Assembly (NCBI RefSeq): GCF_024138715.1
Contig: NZ_CP092074.1
Coordinates: forward strand, 124,001 to 188,000
Source of the DNA: Emticicia sp. 21SJ11W-3
Lineage (GTDB): Bacteria > Bacteroidota > Bacteroidia > Cytophagales > Spirosomataceae
DNA: 64,000 nt
Direction: 5' to 3'
Position numbers and translations under genes: made by a program. Under the pieces are notes generated by a model. It did no database searches and was not told the origin of the DNA. It saw only the letters and a list, made by a program, of their open reading frames with translations. Each line of letters begins with the position of its first letter. The stretch's first letter is position 1. Of this stretch, positions 1 to 8,878 are shown piece by piece.

Positions 1-89
1 TCTTATCTGTGTCATGGCGTGGACTTTGTTCATTCAACAAACTACAAAAATGACCATAGATTAGGTGATTTGCAAGGAAGCAGTAGAAT

Positions 90-126
90 AAAAAAAATGT
101 AGCAACATGAAGAATCATGCTGCTAC
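90..126 (-). terminator. Terminator of purB
   Basis: On the minus strand a hairpin with arms GTAGCAgCATGA and TCATGtTGCTAC (positions 126 to 99) is followed by a run of Ts (97 to 88). It lies about 30 bases after the purB stop and has the form of an intrinsic terminator. Nothing else is recognisable in bases 1-156. Confidence 0.75.
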
Positions 127-156
127 TGGTAAAGGGAAGAAAGATGAGGTTATGCC

Positions 157-1500
157 TTAAATACCGGTGTAATTAAACGGAGTAATACGGCGTAATTCGT
201 ACTTTACTTTTTCGCCCACATCTAGTGTGTCTATAAACTCCTTTATTTTCTTTTCAGTGATTTTCTCATTGGTACGGGTCAGCGACTTAAGCGCTTCGTA
301 AGGTTTCGGGAAACCCTCTCTTCTTAAGATGGTCTGTATACCTTCAGCCACTACTGCCCAGTTTTCTTCCAGGTCCTGGTCTATGGCGTCTCGGTTAAGT
401 TCCAGTTTGTCCAGTCCTTTCAGTATCGATTTCAAGGCAATTACCGTATGTGCCACAGGTACACCCAGGTTTCTTAGCACTGTTGAGTCTGTCAGGTCTC
501 TTTGCAGGCGAGAAACAGGCAATTTGGCTGCAAAGTGTTCAAAAACGGCATTGGCAATACCCAGATTCCCCTCGGCGTTTTCAAAGTCAATAGGGTTAAC
601 TTTATGTGGCATGGCCGAAGAACCAATTTCGCCGGCTTTAATTTTCTGCTTGAAGTAGTTCATAGACACGTATGTCCAGATATCGCGCGAGAAGTCTATC
701 AGTATATTGTTGATACGCTTAATGTTGTCGCTCATTGCGGCCAGCATATCATAGTGTTCTATCTGGGTGGTTTTCTGGCTGCGGCTCAGCCCGAGCTGAT
801 TGTTTACAAACGTGTTGCCAAATGCTACCCAGTCTGTTTGCGGATAAGCCACAAAATGGGCGTTAAAGTTGCCGGTAGCACCACCAAACTTGGCAGCGTA
901 AGGTATGGTTTTCAATAAATCAAGCTGTTTTTCAAGGCGTTCACAAAAAACCAGAATTTCTTTACCCAGTTTGGTTGGCGATGCCGGTTGGCCGTGCGTA
1001 TGCGCCAGCAGAGGTATATCTTTCCACTGTTCGGCCAGAAAATGTAGTTTTTCCAGCACCTGAGCAAAAATCGGTAGAATGTTATTATCAACGGCCTCTT
1101 TAAGTGAAAGCGGGATAGCCGTATTGTTAATATCCTGCGAGGTAAGCCCGAAATGAATAAATTCAGAGTACTGGCTGACACCGAGTTTCTCAAAAGCATC
1201 TTTTATAAAGTACTCAACCGCTTTTACGTCGTGGTTTGTAGTCTTTTCTATTTCTTTAATTGTAAGAGCATCTTCTTCCGTAAAGTTTAGGTAAATAGCT
1301 CTTAAGTCTTTGAAGAGCGATTTATCAAAAGTAGAAAGTTGCGGAAGGGGTAATTCAACCAATGCTATAAAATACTCTATTTCAACACGAACACGGTAGT
1401 AAATCAGGCCGAATTCTGAAAAATACTTCGCTAGGTCCTCCACTTGTTTACGGTAACGACCGTCGACAGGAGAAATAGCAGAAAGAGAACTTAAAATCAT
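157..1500 (-). CDS. purB: Adenylosuccinate lyase
   Basis: This 447-residue protein is adenylosuccinate lyase, a cytosolic enzyme that splits fumarate from SAICAR and from adenylosuccinate in purine synthesis. It starts with the typical ...LSAISPVDGRY segment, has the TSQDINNTA region with its catalytic-domain context, and carries the fumarase/aspartase-superfamily signature SSAMPHKVNP on the flexible active-site loop. Length fits the longer, E. coli-like PurB class. It is transcribed alone, divergently from the aquaporin gene, and ends at a clear hairpin terminator. Identification is secure. Confidence 0.95.
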   Translation of the reverse strand: MILSSLSAISPVDGRYRKQVEDLAKYFSEFGLIYYRVRVEIEYFIALVELPLPQLSTFDKSLFKDLRAIYLNFTEEDALTIKEIEKTTNHDVKAVEYFIKDAFEKLGVSQYSEFIHFGLTSQDINNTAIPLSLKEAVDNNILPIFAQVLEKLHFLAEQWKDIPLLAHTHGQPASPTKLGKEILVFCERLEKQLDLLKTIPYAAKFGGATGNFNAHFVAYPQTDWVAFGNTFVNNQLGLSRSQKTTQIEHYDMLAAMSDNIKRINNILIDFSRDIWTYVSMNYFKQKIKAGEIGSSAMPHKVNPIDFENAEGNLGIANAVFEHFAAKLPVSRLQRDLTDSTVLRNLGVPVAHTVIALKSILKGLDKLELNRDAIDQDLEENWAVVAEGIQTILRREGFPKPYEALKSLTRTNEKITEKKIKEFIDTLDVGEKVKYELRRITPFNYTGI

Positions 1501-1613
1501 AAATATGTTATTTAAAATGTAGCCAATCTTCTATGGCAGAGATAATTAAAGGTTAAGATTGCTACAAGTAAAGTGGTGCATTACCAATTGAGGGTCTTTT
1601 GCTTAATTACCTA

Positions 1614-1621
1614 CAAATTTA
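1614..1621 (-). promoter_or_regulatory. Probable -7 element for purB
   Basis: Reading the minus strand gives TAAATTTG, which fits the Bacteroidota -7 consensus TAnnTTTG. It lies 113 bases before the purB start. No convincing TTG -33 element was seen at the usual 19-21 nt spacing, so the call is tentative. Confidence 0.4.
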
Positions 1622-1707
1622 ATGTTTTAATGGTAACGGAATCATGGTTCTATCAAAAAAAAAATTAAATTGCTCCACTTTTCAACCTATTCAACAAAAC
1701 CTGATCA

Positions 1708-2421
1708 ATGCAAACCTCTAATTTTATAGGAGAACTCGTCGGTACGCTTGTACTGATTCTACTTGGTAACGGCGTGGTAGCCAATGTATTATTAAAAGGC
1801 TCAAAAGGTGAAAATGCCGGCTGGATATCTATTACAGCAGGCTGGGCATTTGGCGTAATGACGGGTATCTTTGTGGCCCAGAAGTTCGGCAGTTCTGCCG
1901 CACACCTGAACCCCGCAGTTACTGTAGCCATGGCAGTAAAAACCGGCGACTGGTCTAATGTGGTGCCATTTATAACCGCCCAGGTTATTGGTGCTTTTTT
2001 AGGGGCGGTGCTGGTTTGGCTGGCCTATCTGCCGCATTGGAGCATAACAGAAGACAAAGGCGCCAAGCTGGGTATTTTTGCTACAGCCCCGGCTATCAGA
2101 CATACAACAGGCAATATTATTGCCGAAGTAATAGGCACTATTGTGCTAATTATCGCATCATCATCTTTTTATAGTATGCCAGACTCCGGCTATGGCCCTT
2201 TGCTGGTTGGTTTTCTGGTGTGGTCAATTGGTTTGTCTCTGGGTGGGCCAACAGGTTATGCCATTAATCCGGCGCGTGATATTGGCCCGCGTATTGCACA
2301 TGCTATTTTGCCGATACCCGGTAAAGGAACAAGCGACTGGGGCTATGCCTGGATTCCGATTCTGGGCCCGGTGATTGGCGGAGTAATTGCCGCGCTCATT
2401 CTGAATGCCTTTCATTTGTAA
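1708..2421 (+). CDS. Aquaporin / glycerol facilitator (MIP family)
   Basis: A 237-residue integral membrane channel of the MIP family. Both half-helix NPA signatures are visible: LNPAVTVAMA in the first half and GYAINPARDIGPR in the second. The Asp after the second NPAR is typical of glycerol-conducting members (GlpF-like) rather than strict water channels. It should form a six-helix tetrameric pore letting glycerol or other small polyols cross the inner membrane. No glpK or glpD lies nearby, so the physiological substrate is an inference. It is divergent from purB. Confidence 0.88.
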   Translation: MQTSNFIGELVGTLVLILLGNGVVANVLLKGSKGENAGWISITAGWAFGVMTGIFVAQKFGSSAAHLNPAVTVAMAVKTGDWSNVVPFITAQVIGAFLGAVLVWLAYLPHWSITEDKGAKLGIFATAPAIRHTTGNIIAEVIGTIVLIIASSSFYSMPDSGYGPLLVGFLVWSIGLSLGGPTGYAINPARDIGPRIAHAILPIPGKGTSDWGYAWIPILGPVIGGVIAALILNAFHL

Positions 2422-2551
2422 AGGCATAAATATTTTTCAGATGTTTGGGGTTTCTGAATAAACTTTTGCGACTAATATTCGTTTATTATAAACAGCTATT
2501 GCACAAAAGAATTGGTTTTTATATTTTTAAGAAACCAAAATCATTCTGGAA

Positions 2552-3229
2552 ATGATATTGGATTATCCATTTGCCCCGCAGTCAAGAAATGATTTGAGGG
2601 AGCTCAGAGAGCTTGTCAGACACGGAGAAAACAAGCACGTTGAGTTTAAATTGAAGACGAACCATCCTGAGAAAATTATCCGTGAAATAGTTGCTTTCGC
2701 CAATTCAGACGGAGGCCAGCTCATCATCGGTGTTGGTGATGACAGAAGCATAAAAGGACTGAAATTTGCCGATGAGGATGAGTTTATTCTGCGCAGGGCT
2801 ATAGAGCGGCATATTTTTCCGGCTATTGAGTATGACGTAAAACGCGTTGAATTGGAAGGAGACCGCGATGTGCTGATATTTAACATTCCGAAAAGCCAGG
2901 CCAAGCCCCACTATGTAGACCTTGACGGAATAGTGGAAAACCGAAGGGCCTACGTACGTGTAGAAGACCGCTCGGTACAGGCAAGCCGTGAAATGAGAGA
3001 AATTCTGAAAGGTGAACGCAAGGCACAGAATATCAGATTTCATTACGGAGACAAAGAGCGGACATTGATGAGGTATCTGGCAGATAACAAACACATTACA
3101 GTTGAAACCTACGCAAGTATTGCTAACATACCCCGTAAGATAGCCTCGCGCACACTAGTGGTATTGGTTCTGGCCAATGTCATAAAGGTTCAGCCACATG
3201 AGGTGCAGGATTATTTCATGGCAGCTTAA
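2552..3229 (+). CDS. AlbA_2 (Schlafen-type) putative DNA-binding protein with winged-helix tail
   Basis: A 225-residue protein. Residues about 22-145 form an AlbA_2/AAA_4 domain: the opening E-F-K-L-K, followed by the stretch around residues 45-60 with NSDGGQLIIGV, is the hallmark. The C-terminal part (about 160-225) looks like a winged helix, with RTLMRYLADNKHITVETYAS as its first helices. Family members are often called putative transcriptional regulators, but biochemical roles differ widely. It is a single gene closed by a hairpin terminator. Function is not known; a nucleic-acid-binding role is inferred from the two domains. Confidence 0.7.
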   Translation: MILDYPFAPQSRNDLRELRELVRHGENKHVEFKLKTNHPEKIIREIVAFANSDGGQLIIGVGDDRSIKGLKFADEDEFILRRAIERHIFPAIEYDVKRVELEGDRDVLIFNIPKSQAKPHYVDLDGIVENRRAYVRVEDRSVQASREMREILKGERKAQNIRFHYGDKERTLMRYLADNKHITVETYASIANIPRKIASRTLVVLVLANVIKVQPHEVQDYFMAA

Positions 3230-3246
3230 AAACGTATTAATAACCG

Positions 3247-3274
3247 GCCGGAGGTGTATTCTCCGGCTTTTTTA
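3247..3274 (+). terminator. Terminator after the AlbA_2 gene
   Basis: Arms GCCGGAG (3247-3253) and CTCCGGC (3261-3267) enclose a 7-nt loop and are followed by TTTTTTAT. It starts 17 bases after the stop codon of the AlbA_2 gene. Confidence 0.8.
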
Positions 3275-3392
3275 TGAAGTTGCCAGGCAGCTGGTTGGCC
3301 ACAGCCACTGTAAAACAAAGAAAATAGAATAAAGTGGCAAGATTCTGGTATATTTTTTATAAAAGAATACAACAAGTTCGGAATCAATTTTA

Positions 3393-3400
3393 TAACTTTG
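3393..3400 (+). promoter_or_regulatory. Probable -7 element for the TPR gene
   Basis: TAACTTTG matches the Bacteroidota -7 motif TAnnTTTG and lies 94 bases before the TPR gene start. No good TTG partner was seen at the expected distance, so only the -7 half is called. Confidence 0.45.
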
Positions 3401-3494
3401 CAGTCCGAAAATTCGCGGACATTCAAAAATTTTAATAAAATATCAGATTGCCTGATACATGCGCGTTCAGTCAATCAATCATTAGGTTTTAAAA

Positions 3495-4190
3495 ATGGCA
3501 AAAAAAGACAAAACAGGAGTTGAGATTCTTGAAAATGCAGACGCTTTAAAGCAAGACTTCGGAAAAGCAGAAGGCTTTTTGAAAAAGAATCAGACATTGC
3601 TTGCCTATCTGGGTGGAGGTATTTTGGCTATAGTTTTAGGTGTTGTAGGATACAATTACTGGTCGAAATCGCAGGATGAAGAAGCACAGGTAGCTATGTT
3701 TAATGCTGTTTATGCATTTGAAGCCGATTCTTTAAAACAGGCATTGAACGGTACAGGCGGTAACGAAGGCCTCTTGAGCGTGGCAGAAAACTACGGCTCA
3801 ACTGACGCCGGTAATCTGGCCCATTATTATGCAGGTGTTGCATTGGTAAAACAAGCCAAATACGATGAGGCTATTGAGCATCTGAAAAAATTCAATTCAG
3901 GCGATTTATTAGTTCAGGGCCGTGCCTTTGCCTTGATCGGCGATGTGTATATGGAGAAAAAGAATACCGAAGACGCGATCAGTTACTATAAAAAAGCAGC
4001 CGATTACAAGCCTAACAAGTCTTTTACACCGGGATATTTGATGAAACTGGCCGGAGCTTATGAAATTGCTAAAGATAATAAGTCAGCTATAGATACTTAT
4101 ACGCAGTTAATTGAAAAATTCCCTGAGTCAGTTGAAGTAACTAATGCGAAGAAATATAAGTCCAAACTCGAAGGCGTTGTCGGCGAGTAA
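3495..4190 (+). CDS. Membrane-anchored tetratricopeptide repeat protein (YfgM-like)
   Basis: A 231-residue protein with a short charged N-terminus, one membrane helix at about residues 33-56 (LLAYLGGGILAIVLGVVGYN core), and a periplasmic part rich in TPR-like helix pairs (for example GDVYMEKKNTEDAISYYKKA). This architecture matches the YfgM / tetratricopeptide-7 class, which in E. coli sits with SecYEG and periplasmic chaperones. It begins an apparent forward gene run but is separated from ribH by a terminator hairpin. A scaffolding or folding role is inferred from the architecture only. Confidence 0.75.
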   Translation: MAKKDKTGVEILENADALKQDFGKAEGFLKKNQTLLAYLGGGILAIVLGVVGYNYWSKSQDEEAQVAMFNAVYAFEADSLKQALNGTGGNEGLLSVAENYGSTDAGNLAHYYAGVALVKQAKYDEAIEHLKKFNSGDLLVQGRAFALIGDVYMEKKNTEDAISYYKKAADYKPNKSFTPGYLMKLAGAYEIAKDNKSAIDTYTQLIEKFPESVEVTNAKKYKSKLEGVVGE

Positions 4191-4212
4191 AATTTGGTTA
4201 TTGAGTATAATC

Positions 4213-4247
4213 AAAGGGATGAGCCGAATCAGGTTTATCCCTTTTTT
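4213..4247 (+). terminator. Hairpin terminator between the TPR gene and ribH
   Basis: Arms AAAGGGAT (4213-4220) and ATCCCTTT with a further T run enclose a 16-nt loop, 22 bases after the TPR gene stop. ribH starts only 40 bases later, so read-through or a promoter inside the hairpin region is needed for ribH. Confidence 0.75.
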
Positions 4248-4286
4248 AATAATTAATGTATCTGTTTATCAAGTATATTTAACAGT

Positions 4287-4766
4287 ATGTCGTCAGCAAA
4301 TAAAAATCTTAGCGTTTTCAGCACCACAGGATTGCCCGATGTGAGCAATAAAAAGTTTGCCATTATAGTGGCCGAATGGAACAGTGAAATAACAGAGTCA
4401 CTTTTTGAAGGCGCATATCAGACCTTGCTTGACAACGGCGCAAAGGCAGAGAACATTGTAAGGGCAAATGTACCCGGTAGTTATGAATTGAGCTTTGGCT
4501 CGCAGATATTTGCCCAAAAGCCTGAGATAGACGCAGTAATTGCATTAGGGTGCGTAATACAGGGAGAAACCAAGCATAACGATTACATTAACCATGCCGT
4601 AGCCGGAGGGCTTACCGATGTGGCCCTGAAATATAACAAGCCGGTTATTTTTGGGGTATTAACGCCAAATAACCAGCAGCAGGCGCTTGACCGCGCCGGT
4701 GGCATACACGGCAACAAAGGTGACGAGGCAGCTATTACAGCCATCAAGATGTTAGGATTGCAGTAA
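4287..4766 (+). CDS. ribH: 6,7-dimethyl-8-ribityllumazine synthase
   Basis: A 159-residue lumazine synthase, which joins 5-amino-6-ribitylaminouracil with 3,4-dihydroxy-2-butanone 4-phosphate in the penultimate step of riboflavin synthesis. The diagnostic segments are FAIIVAEWN near the N-terminus, PGSYELSFG, and ALGCVIQGETKHNDYIN, which contains the catalytic His. The C-terminus GNKGDEAAITAIKML is also typical. No FMN-riboswitch-like leader is visible in the short upstream gap. Four bases separate it from the next gene, so the two are probably co-transcribed. Confidence 0.95.
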   Translation: MSSANKNLSVFSTTGLPDVSNKKFAIIVAEWNSEITESLFEGAYQTLLDNGAKAENIVRANVPGSYELSFGSQIFAQKPEIDAVIALGCVIQGETKHNDYINHAVAGGLTDVALKYNKPVIFGVLTPNNQQQALDRAGGIHGNKGDEAAITAIKMLGLQ

Positions 4767-4770
4767 GGAG

Positions 4771-5247
4771 ATGTCTAAAATAATTCTTGAAACACTCATA
4801 CATTCAACGCCTGAAATCTGTTACGATTTGTCTTTGAGTGTAGACCTGCATCAGCTTTCTACAGCCCAAACAAAAGAGTATATTGTTGATGGTGTTAGAG
4901 CCGGAATAATGAAGCTGGGTGAGAGTGTTACGTGGAGAGCAAAACATTTCGGCATTTGGTTAGAGTTAAGCACGAAAATTACCGAAGCCCACAGGCCGGA
5001 GTATTTTGTAGATGAAATGCAGAAGGGGCCTTTTAAATCATTAAGGCATGAGCATCATTTTACAAAAACTGATAATGGAGTATTAATGAAAGACATTTTT
5101 ATGTTTAAATCTCCAATGGGTTTCTTGGGTAAGATAGCCAACACATTAGTATTAGAAAATTATTTGAAGTCTTTTCTGGCAAAAAGGAATCAATGCATTA
5201 AAGAGATGGCAGAGTCGGGCAGGTGGAAAGAAATATTGGGTAGTTAA
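4771..5247 (+). CDS. SRPBCC-family protein
   Basis: A 158-residue protein that reads as a START/Bet v1-like (SRPBCC) domain: it opens with I-L-E-T-L-I-H-S-T-P-E-I-C-Y-D-L-S and has the FVDEMQKGPFKSLRHEHHF strand-turn typical of coenzyme-Q-binding/cyclase-like members. Such proteins hold a hydrophobic ligand in a deep pocket, but the ligand cannot be deduced here. It starts 4 bases after ribH and is probably in the same transcript. No signal peptide is seen, so it should be cytosolic. Confidence 0.75.
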   Translation: MSKIILETLIHSTPEICYDLSLSVDLHQLSTAQTKEYIVDGVRAGIMKLGESVTWRAKHFGIWLELSTKITEAHRPEYFVDEMQKGPFKSLRHEHHFTKTDNGVLMKDIFMFKSPMGFLGKIANTLVLENYLKSFLAKRNQCIKEMAESGRWKEILGS

Positions 5248-5297
5248 GAAGATTAAGTATTTCATTATATAGTAAAACAAAACCAGAACCACAAAAA

Positions 5298-6626
5298 ATG
5301 CAAGTTTGGAAATTTGGCGGTACATCCGTAGGGAAACCGGAGCGTATGCACTCTATTCGTACACTGATTACAGAAGACGGTCAGCGTAAGATTGTTGTTT
5401 TATCTGCCCTTTCGGGTACAACAAACGCTCTTATCTCCATCGGCGAATCTCTGAAGGCAAATAATGATACCGAAGCCACCGAAAAAATAGATGCCCTTTA
5501 TGCGCACTACCAGGCTTTTATTAAAGATTTGTATAAAACCGAAGCAGGCTATAATGCAGGTAAGGCAATTGTAGATAAAGAATTTGGCTTTATCCGCTCG
5601 CTGGTAAGTATCAAACCTTTTACACTAAAGCAGGAGAAAGAAATAGTGGCCGAAGGTGAGCTGCTAAGTACACAAATGTTTGAGACCTACCTGAAAGAAG
5701 AAGGCGTAAGCTCAACTTTGTTACCTGCGCTTGATTTTATGCTGATTGATGCTGACAACGAGCCAGTACTGAGTTTTACGGAAGAGAAGCTGTCGGCCAT
5801 GCTTGCACAATTACCCGACACAGAAATATTCATTACGCAGGGATTCATCTGCCGCAACCCACGTGGCGAGGTAGATAACCTGAAACGCGGAGGCTCTGAT
5901 TACACAGCTTCGCTGATTGGTGGCGCTATCAGTGCTGAGGAGATACAGATTTGGACAGACATTGACGGCATGCACAATAACGACCCGCGTATCGTAAAAA
6001 GGACATTCCCTGTGCGTGAACTGACATTTGAAGAAGCCGCTGAACTGGCTTATTTCGGAGCAAAAATTTTACATCCAAATACCATTACACCTGCAAAAAT
6101 GAGAGGAGTACCTGTGCGTTTGAAAAACACTATGGAGCCAAACGCCTTTGGCACCGTAATAGCGCATAACACAACCGAGTCTGAAATTAAAGCCATTGCG
6201 GCCAAAGACGGCATCACGGCAATATACATTCACTCGACACGTATGCTGAATGCCTACGGATTCTTAACCAAGGTTTTTGAAGTATTTGAGAAGTTTAAAA
6301 CCCCGGTTGATATGATTACCACATCTGAAGTATCAGTGGCAGTAACCATAGACAACCCCGAACACCTGGCAGATATAAGCGCAGCCCTTAGCCAGATAGC
6401 AGAGCTGGAAGAACACGACCGCAACCAGACCATTATCTGTATTGTGGGCGACTTCAAGGCTGATAAAGCCGGGGTGGCACTTAAAGTAATAGAGGCTATG
6501 AAAAACATACCTATCAGAATGATTGCCTACGGAGCCTCCGAACACAACATATCTCTATTGGTTGATACCAAAGACAAAGAAGCAGCGCTCAATGCCCTGA
6601 ACGAAGGTTTATTTACTTTTGAATAA
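5298..6626 (+). CDS. lysC: Aspartate kinase (monofunctional)
   Basis: A 442-residue aspartokinase, phosphorylating L-aspartate in the first step of the lysine, threonine, methionine and diaminopimelate pathways. The N-terminal KFGGTSVGKPERM is the nucleotide/aspartate-binding signature, and RGGSDYTASLIGGAI with WTDIDGMHNNDPRIV completes the catalytic domain. The last 150 residues form tandem ACT domains (ISVAVTIDN-like and MIAYGASEHNISLLV), so feedback by lysine or threonine is likely. It is not fused to homoserine dehydrogenase. It precedes serS by 39 bases and may share its transcript. Confidence 0.93.
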   Translation: MQVWKFGGTSVGKPERMHSIRTLITEDGQRKIVVLSALSGTTNALISIGESLKANNDTEATEKIDALYAHYQAFIKDLYKTEAGYNAGKAIVDKEFGFIRSLVSIKPFTLKQEKEIVAEGELLSTQMFETYLKEEGVSSTLLPALDFMLIDADNEPVLSFTEEKLSAMLAQLPDTEIFITQGFICRNPRGEVDNLKRGGSDYTASLIGGAISAEEIQIWTDIDGMHNNDPRIVKRTFPVRELTFEEAAELAYFGAKILHPNTITPAKMRGVPVRLKNTMEPNAFGTVIAHNTTESEIKAIAAKDGITAIYIHSTRMLNAYGFLTKVFEVFEKFKTPVDMITTSEVSVAVTIDNPEHLADISAALSQIAELEEHDRNQTIICIVGDFKADKAGVALKVIEAMKNIPIRMIAYGASEHNISLLVDTKDKEAALNALNEGLFTFE

Positions 6627-6665
6627 CATTTTGAAAAGCCTTGTGGCTCCATTATCAGGAATACC

Positions 6666-7937
6666 ATGTTACAACTGAATTATATAAAAGAAAACAAGCA
6701 GGCTACTATTGACGGGCTGAAGCGTAAATATTTTAAAAACGCTGAAGAAACTATTGATGCCCTGCTGGATATTGACCAGAAGCGCCGCGAAACTCAGGCC
6801 GAGCTAGACGGCACACTGGCAAAATCAAACGCCTTGGCAAAAGAGATTGGCGGCCTGATGAAAGAAGGCAAAAAAGCAGAGGCCGAAGCAGCCAAAGCAC
6901 AAACGGCTGAACTGAAGGCGCAATCGAAGGTACTGGAAGAAAGCCTGAAAGGACTCGAGGCCGAGCTTTATGAAGTGCTGGTTACTTTACCCAACCTACC
7001 CCATGCCAGTGTACCTGAAGGACGTACTCCTGAAGAGAACCTGAACATTTTTGAAGCGGGCGTAATACCTGAATTACCTGAAACGGCGCAACCTCATTGG
7101 GAGCTAATCAAGCAATACAATATCATTGATTTTGATTTAGGCAATAAGATTACCGGAGCGGGTTTCCCGGTCTACAAAGGGAAAGGAGCAAGAATACAGC
7201 GTGCCATGATAAACTTCTTTTTAGATGAGGCACTGGCAGCTGGTTATGGAGAAATCCAACCTCCGATTCTGATTAATAAAGATTCAGGTTTTGGTACCGG
7301 TCAGCTGCCCGACAAAGAAGGGCAGATGTACCACGCCACTGCCGACGACTTATACCTGATTCCGACAGCCGAGGTGCCTATCACCAATATTTATCGTGAT
7401 GTAATTCTGTCAGAAAACGAATTACCGATTAAGAATGTAGGTTACACGCCATGTTTCCGCCGTGAGGCAGGTAGCTGGGGTGCGCACGTAAGAGGCCTGA
7501 ACCGCCTGCATCAGTTCGATAAGGTGGAAATTGTGCAGATACGCAAGCCGGAAGAATCATATCAGGCTTTAGAAGAAATGGTAGAGCACGTAAAGGGTTT
7601 GCTCACTAAACTAGAGCTACCATACCGTATTCTTCGCCTGTGTGGTGGCGACATGAGCTTTACCTCTGCCTTAACTTTCGACTTTGAGGTATATTCTGCT
7701 GCGCAAAAAAGATGGTTAGAGTGTAGTTCGGTATCAAACTTTGAATCCTATCAGGCTAATCGCCTTAAACTACGCTGCAAGGTAGACGGTAAAAACCAGT
7801 TATTGCATACTTTGAATGGCTCTGCTTTAGCTTTGCCTCGTATATTAGCGGCAATTCTGGAAAACAACCAGACACCGGAGGGCATCAGGATACCAAAAGT
7901 ATTGGTGCCATACTGTGGGTTTGATAGCATTAACTAA
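6666..7937 (+). CDS. serS: Serine--tRNA ligase
   Basis: A 423-residue class II aminoacyl-tRNA synthetase charging tRNA-Ser. The N-terminal 100 residues form the long antiparallel coiled-coil arm that contacts the tRNA variable arm. Class II motif 2 is seen as CFRREAGSWGAHVRGLNR and motif 3 as LNGSALALPRILAAILENNQ; the serine-specific TAEVPITN is present as well. Length is normal. It ends at a strong terminator. Confidence 0.96.
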   Translation: MLQLNYIKENKQATIDGLKRKYFKNAEETIDALLDIDQKRRETQAELDGTLAKSNALAKEIGGLMKEGKKAEAEAAKAQTAELKAQSKVLEESLKGLEAELYEVLVTLPNLPHASVPEGRTPEENLNIFEAGVIPELPETAQPHWELIKQYNIIDFDLGNKITGAGFPVYKGKGARIQRAMINFFLDEALAAGYGEIQPPILINKDSGFGTGQLPDKEGQMYHATADDLYLIPTAEVPITNIYRDVILSENELPIKNVGYTPCFRREAGSWGAHVRGLNRLHQFDKVEIVQIRKPEESYQALEEMVEHVKGLLTKLELPYRILRLCGGDMSFTSALTFDFEVYSAAQKRWLECSSVSNFESYQANRLKLRCKVDGKNQLLHTLNGSALALPRILAAILENNQTPEGIRIPKVLVPYCGFDSIN

Positions 7938-7961
7938 GAGAAATAAATAGTTATAATCAGG

Positions 7962-7991
7962 AAATGCGAGGCTACAGACCTCGCATTTTTT
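7962..7991 (+). terminator. Terminator of serS
   Basis: A perfect 10-bp stem, AAATGCGAGG (7962-7971) against CCTCGCATTT (7979-7988), with a 7-nt loop and trailing Ts. Confidence 0.9.
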
Positions 7992-8103
7992 ATTAATGCT
8001 TATCTAATGATTCAGCTTTTAAGGCGTAATTGTATGTAACTACATTAATTGAACTATTCTTTAAATGAGGCAGTTTTATTATTATTAAAATACATTGAAT
8101 AAT

Positions 8104-8799
8104 ATGACAAATAAACCCATTCAGATAGATATAGTGTCAGACGTAGCGTGCCCGTGGTGTTATATTGGTAAAAAACACCTGGAAAAAGCGTTAGAAGGTT
8201 TTGAAAATCAGGAGTTTAACATTACCTGGCATCCTTTTCAGCTAGACCCGACTATCCCGGCAGAAGGCCTTGCCCGGGAAGAGTATTTCATTAACAGATT
8301 CGGAAGTGCCGAGCGCATTCAACAAATGCATGAGCGCGTTGAGGGTGTAGGTAAAGAAGCCGGTATTCAGTTCGAATTTGAAAAAATGCCAAAGGTTATC
8401 AATACCATACCTTTGCACAAAATATTGCATATCGCTCGCGAGGAAGGAACCCAGAATGAACTAGAGGGGCGTTTATTCAAGGCCTATTTTACTGATGGCG
8501 TTGATTTCTCTGAAAAAGAAAATATTCTGGCTTTTATGGAAGACTTTGGCTGGAGCCGTGAAAAAACAGAGGGTGTTCTGGCCGACGACCAGATAGCCTA
8601 CTGGGTTACACAAGAAATAAAGCATTTCCAGAACTTAGGTGTTTCGGGTGTTCCTTTCTTTATTCTCAACAATAAATATGGTTTAAGCGGGGCCCAGCCC
8701 ACAACAGTTTTTAAGGAAGCGCTTGAAAAAGTGGCTGAAGAGCTGAAACCTGTTGAAGTAAGCGGCAATGCCTGCGAAATTGGCGGAGACAATTGCTAA
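8104..8799 (+). CDS. DsbA-family oxidoreductase, FrnE-like
   Basis: A 231-residue thioredoxin-fold protein of the DsbA/FrnE branch. The redox motif C16-P-W-C19 (VACPWCYIGKK) is followed by the large helical insertion typical of FrnE (HPFQLDP; the region around YFTDGVDFSEKENI) and the cis-Pro loop GVSGVPFFILNNKYGLSGAQ. No signal peptide is present, so it should act in the cytosol, like 2-hydroxychromene-2-carboxylate-isomerase relatives. ATG at 8104 was preferred over an in-frame TTG three codons upstream. The C-terminal ...CEIGGDNC adds two further cysteines. Confidence 0.88.
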   Translation: MTNKPIQIDIVSDVACPWCYIGKKHLEKALEGFENQEFNITWHPFQLDPTIPAEGLAREEYFINRFGSAERIQQMHERVEGVGKEAGIQFEFEKMPKVINTIPLHKILHIAREEGTQNELEGRLFKAYFTDGVDFSEKENILAFMEDFGWSREKTEGVLADDQIAYWVTQEIKHFQNLGVSGVPFFILNNKYGLSGAQPTTVFKEALEKVAEELKPVEVSGNACEIGGDNC

Positions 8800-8813
8800 A
8801 ATCATTTAAAATA

Positions 8814-8857
8814 AAACAGAGAGCGGTTAAACTATACTAACCGCTCTCTCTGTTTTA
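8814..8857. terminator. Bidirectional terminator between FrnE and M13 peptidase genes
   Basis: A near-perfect 15-bp inverted repeat, around ACAGAGAGCGGTTA and TAACCGCTCTCTCTGT, with A-rich left and T-rich right flanks. It sits between two convergent genes and should terminate both. Confidence 0.85.
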
Positions 8858-8878
8858 CTAATGGCTTGTTTTATCGCC

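Noticed and set aside
502-918. 138-codon plus-strand frame inside purB
   Set aside because: It lies antisense to a complete, highly conserved gene and has no recognisable protein features.
4787-5297. Riboswitch before lysC
   Set aside because: The 50-base gap before lysC is AT-rich and too short for a lysine riboswitch.
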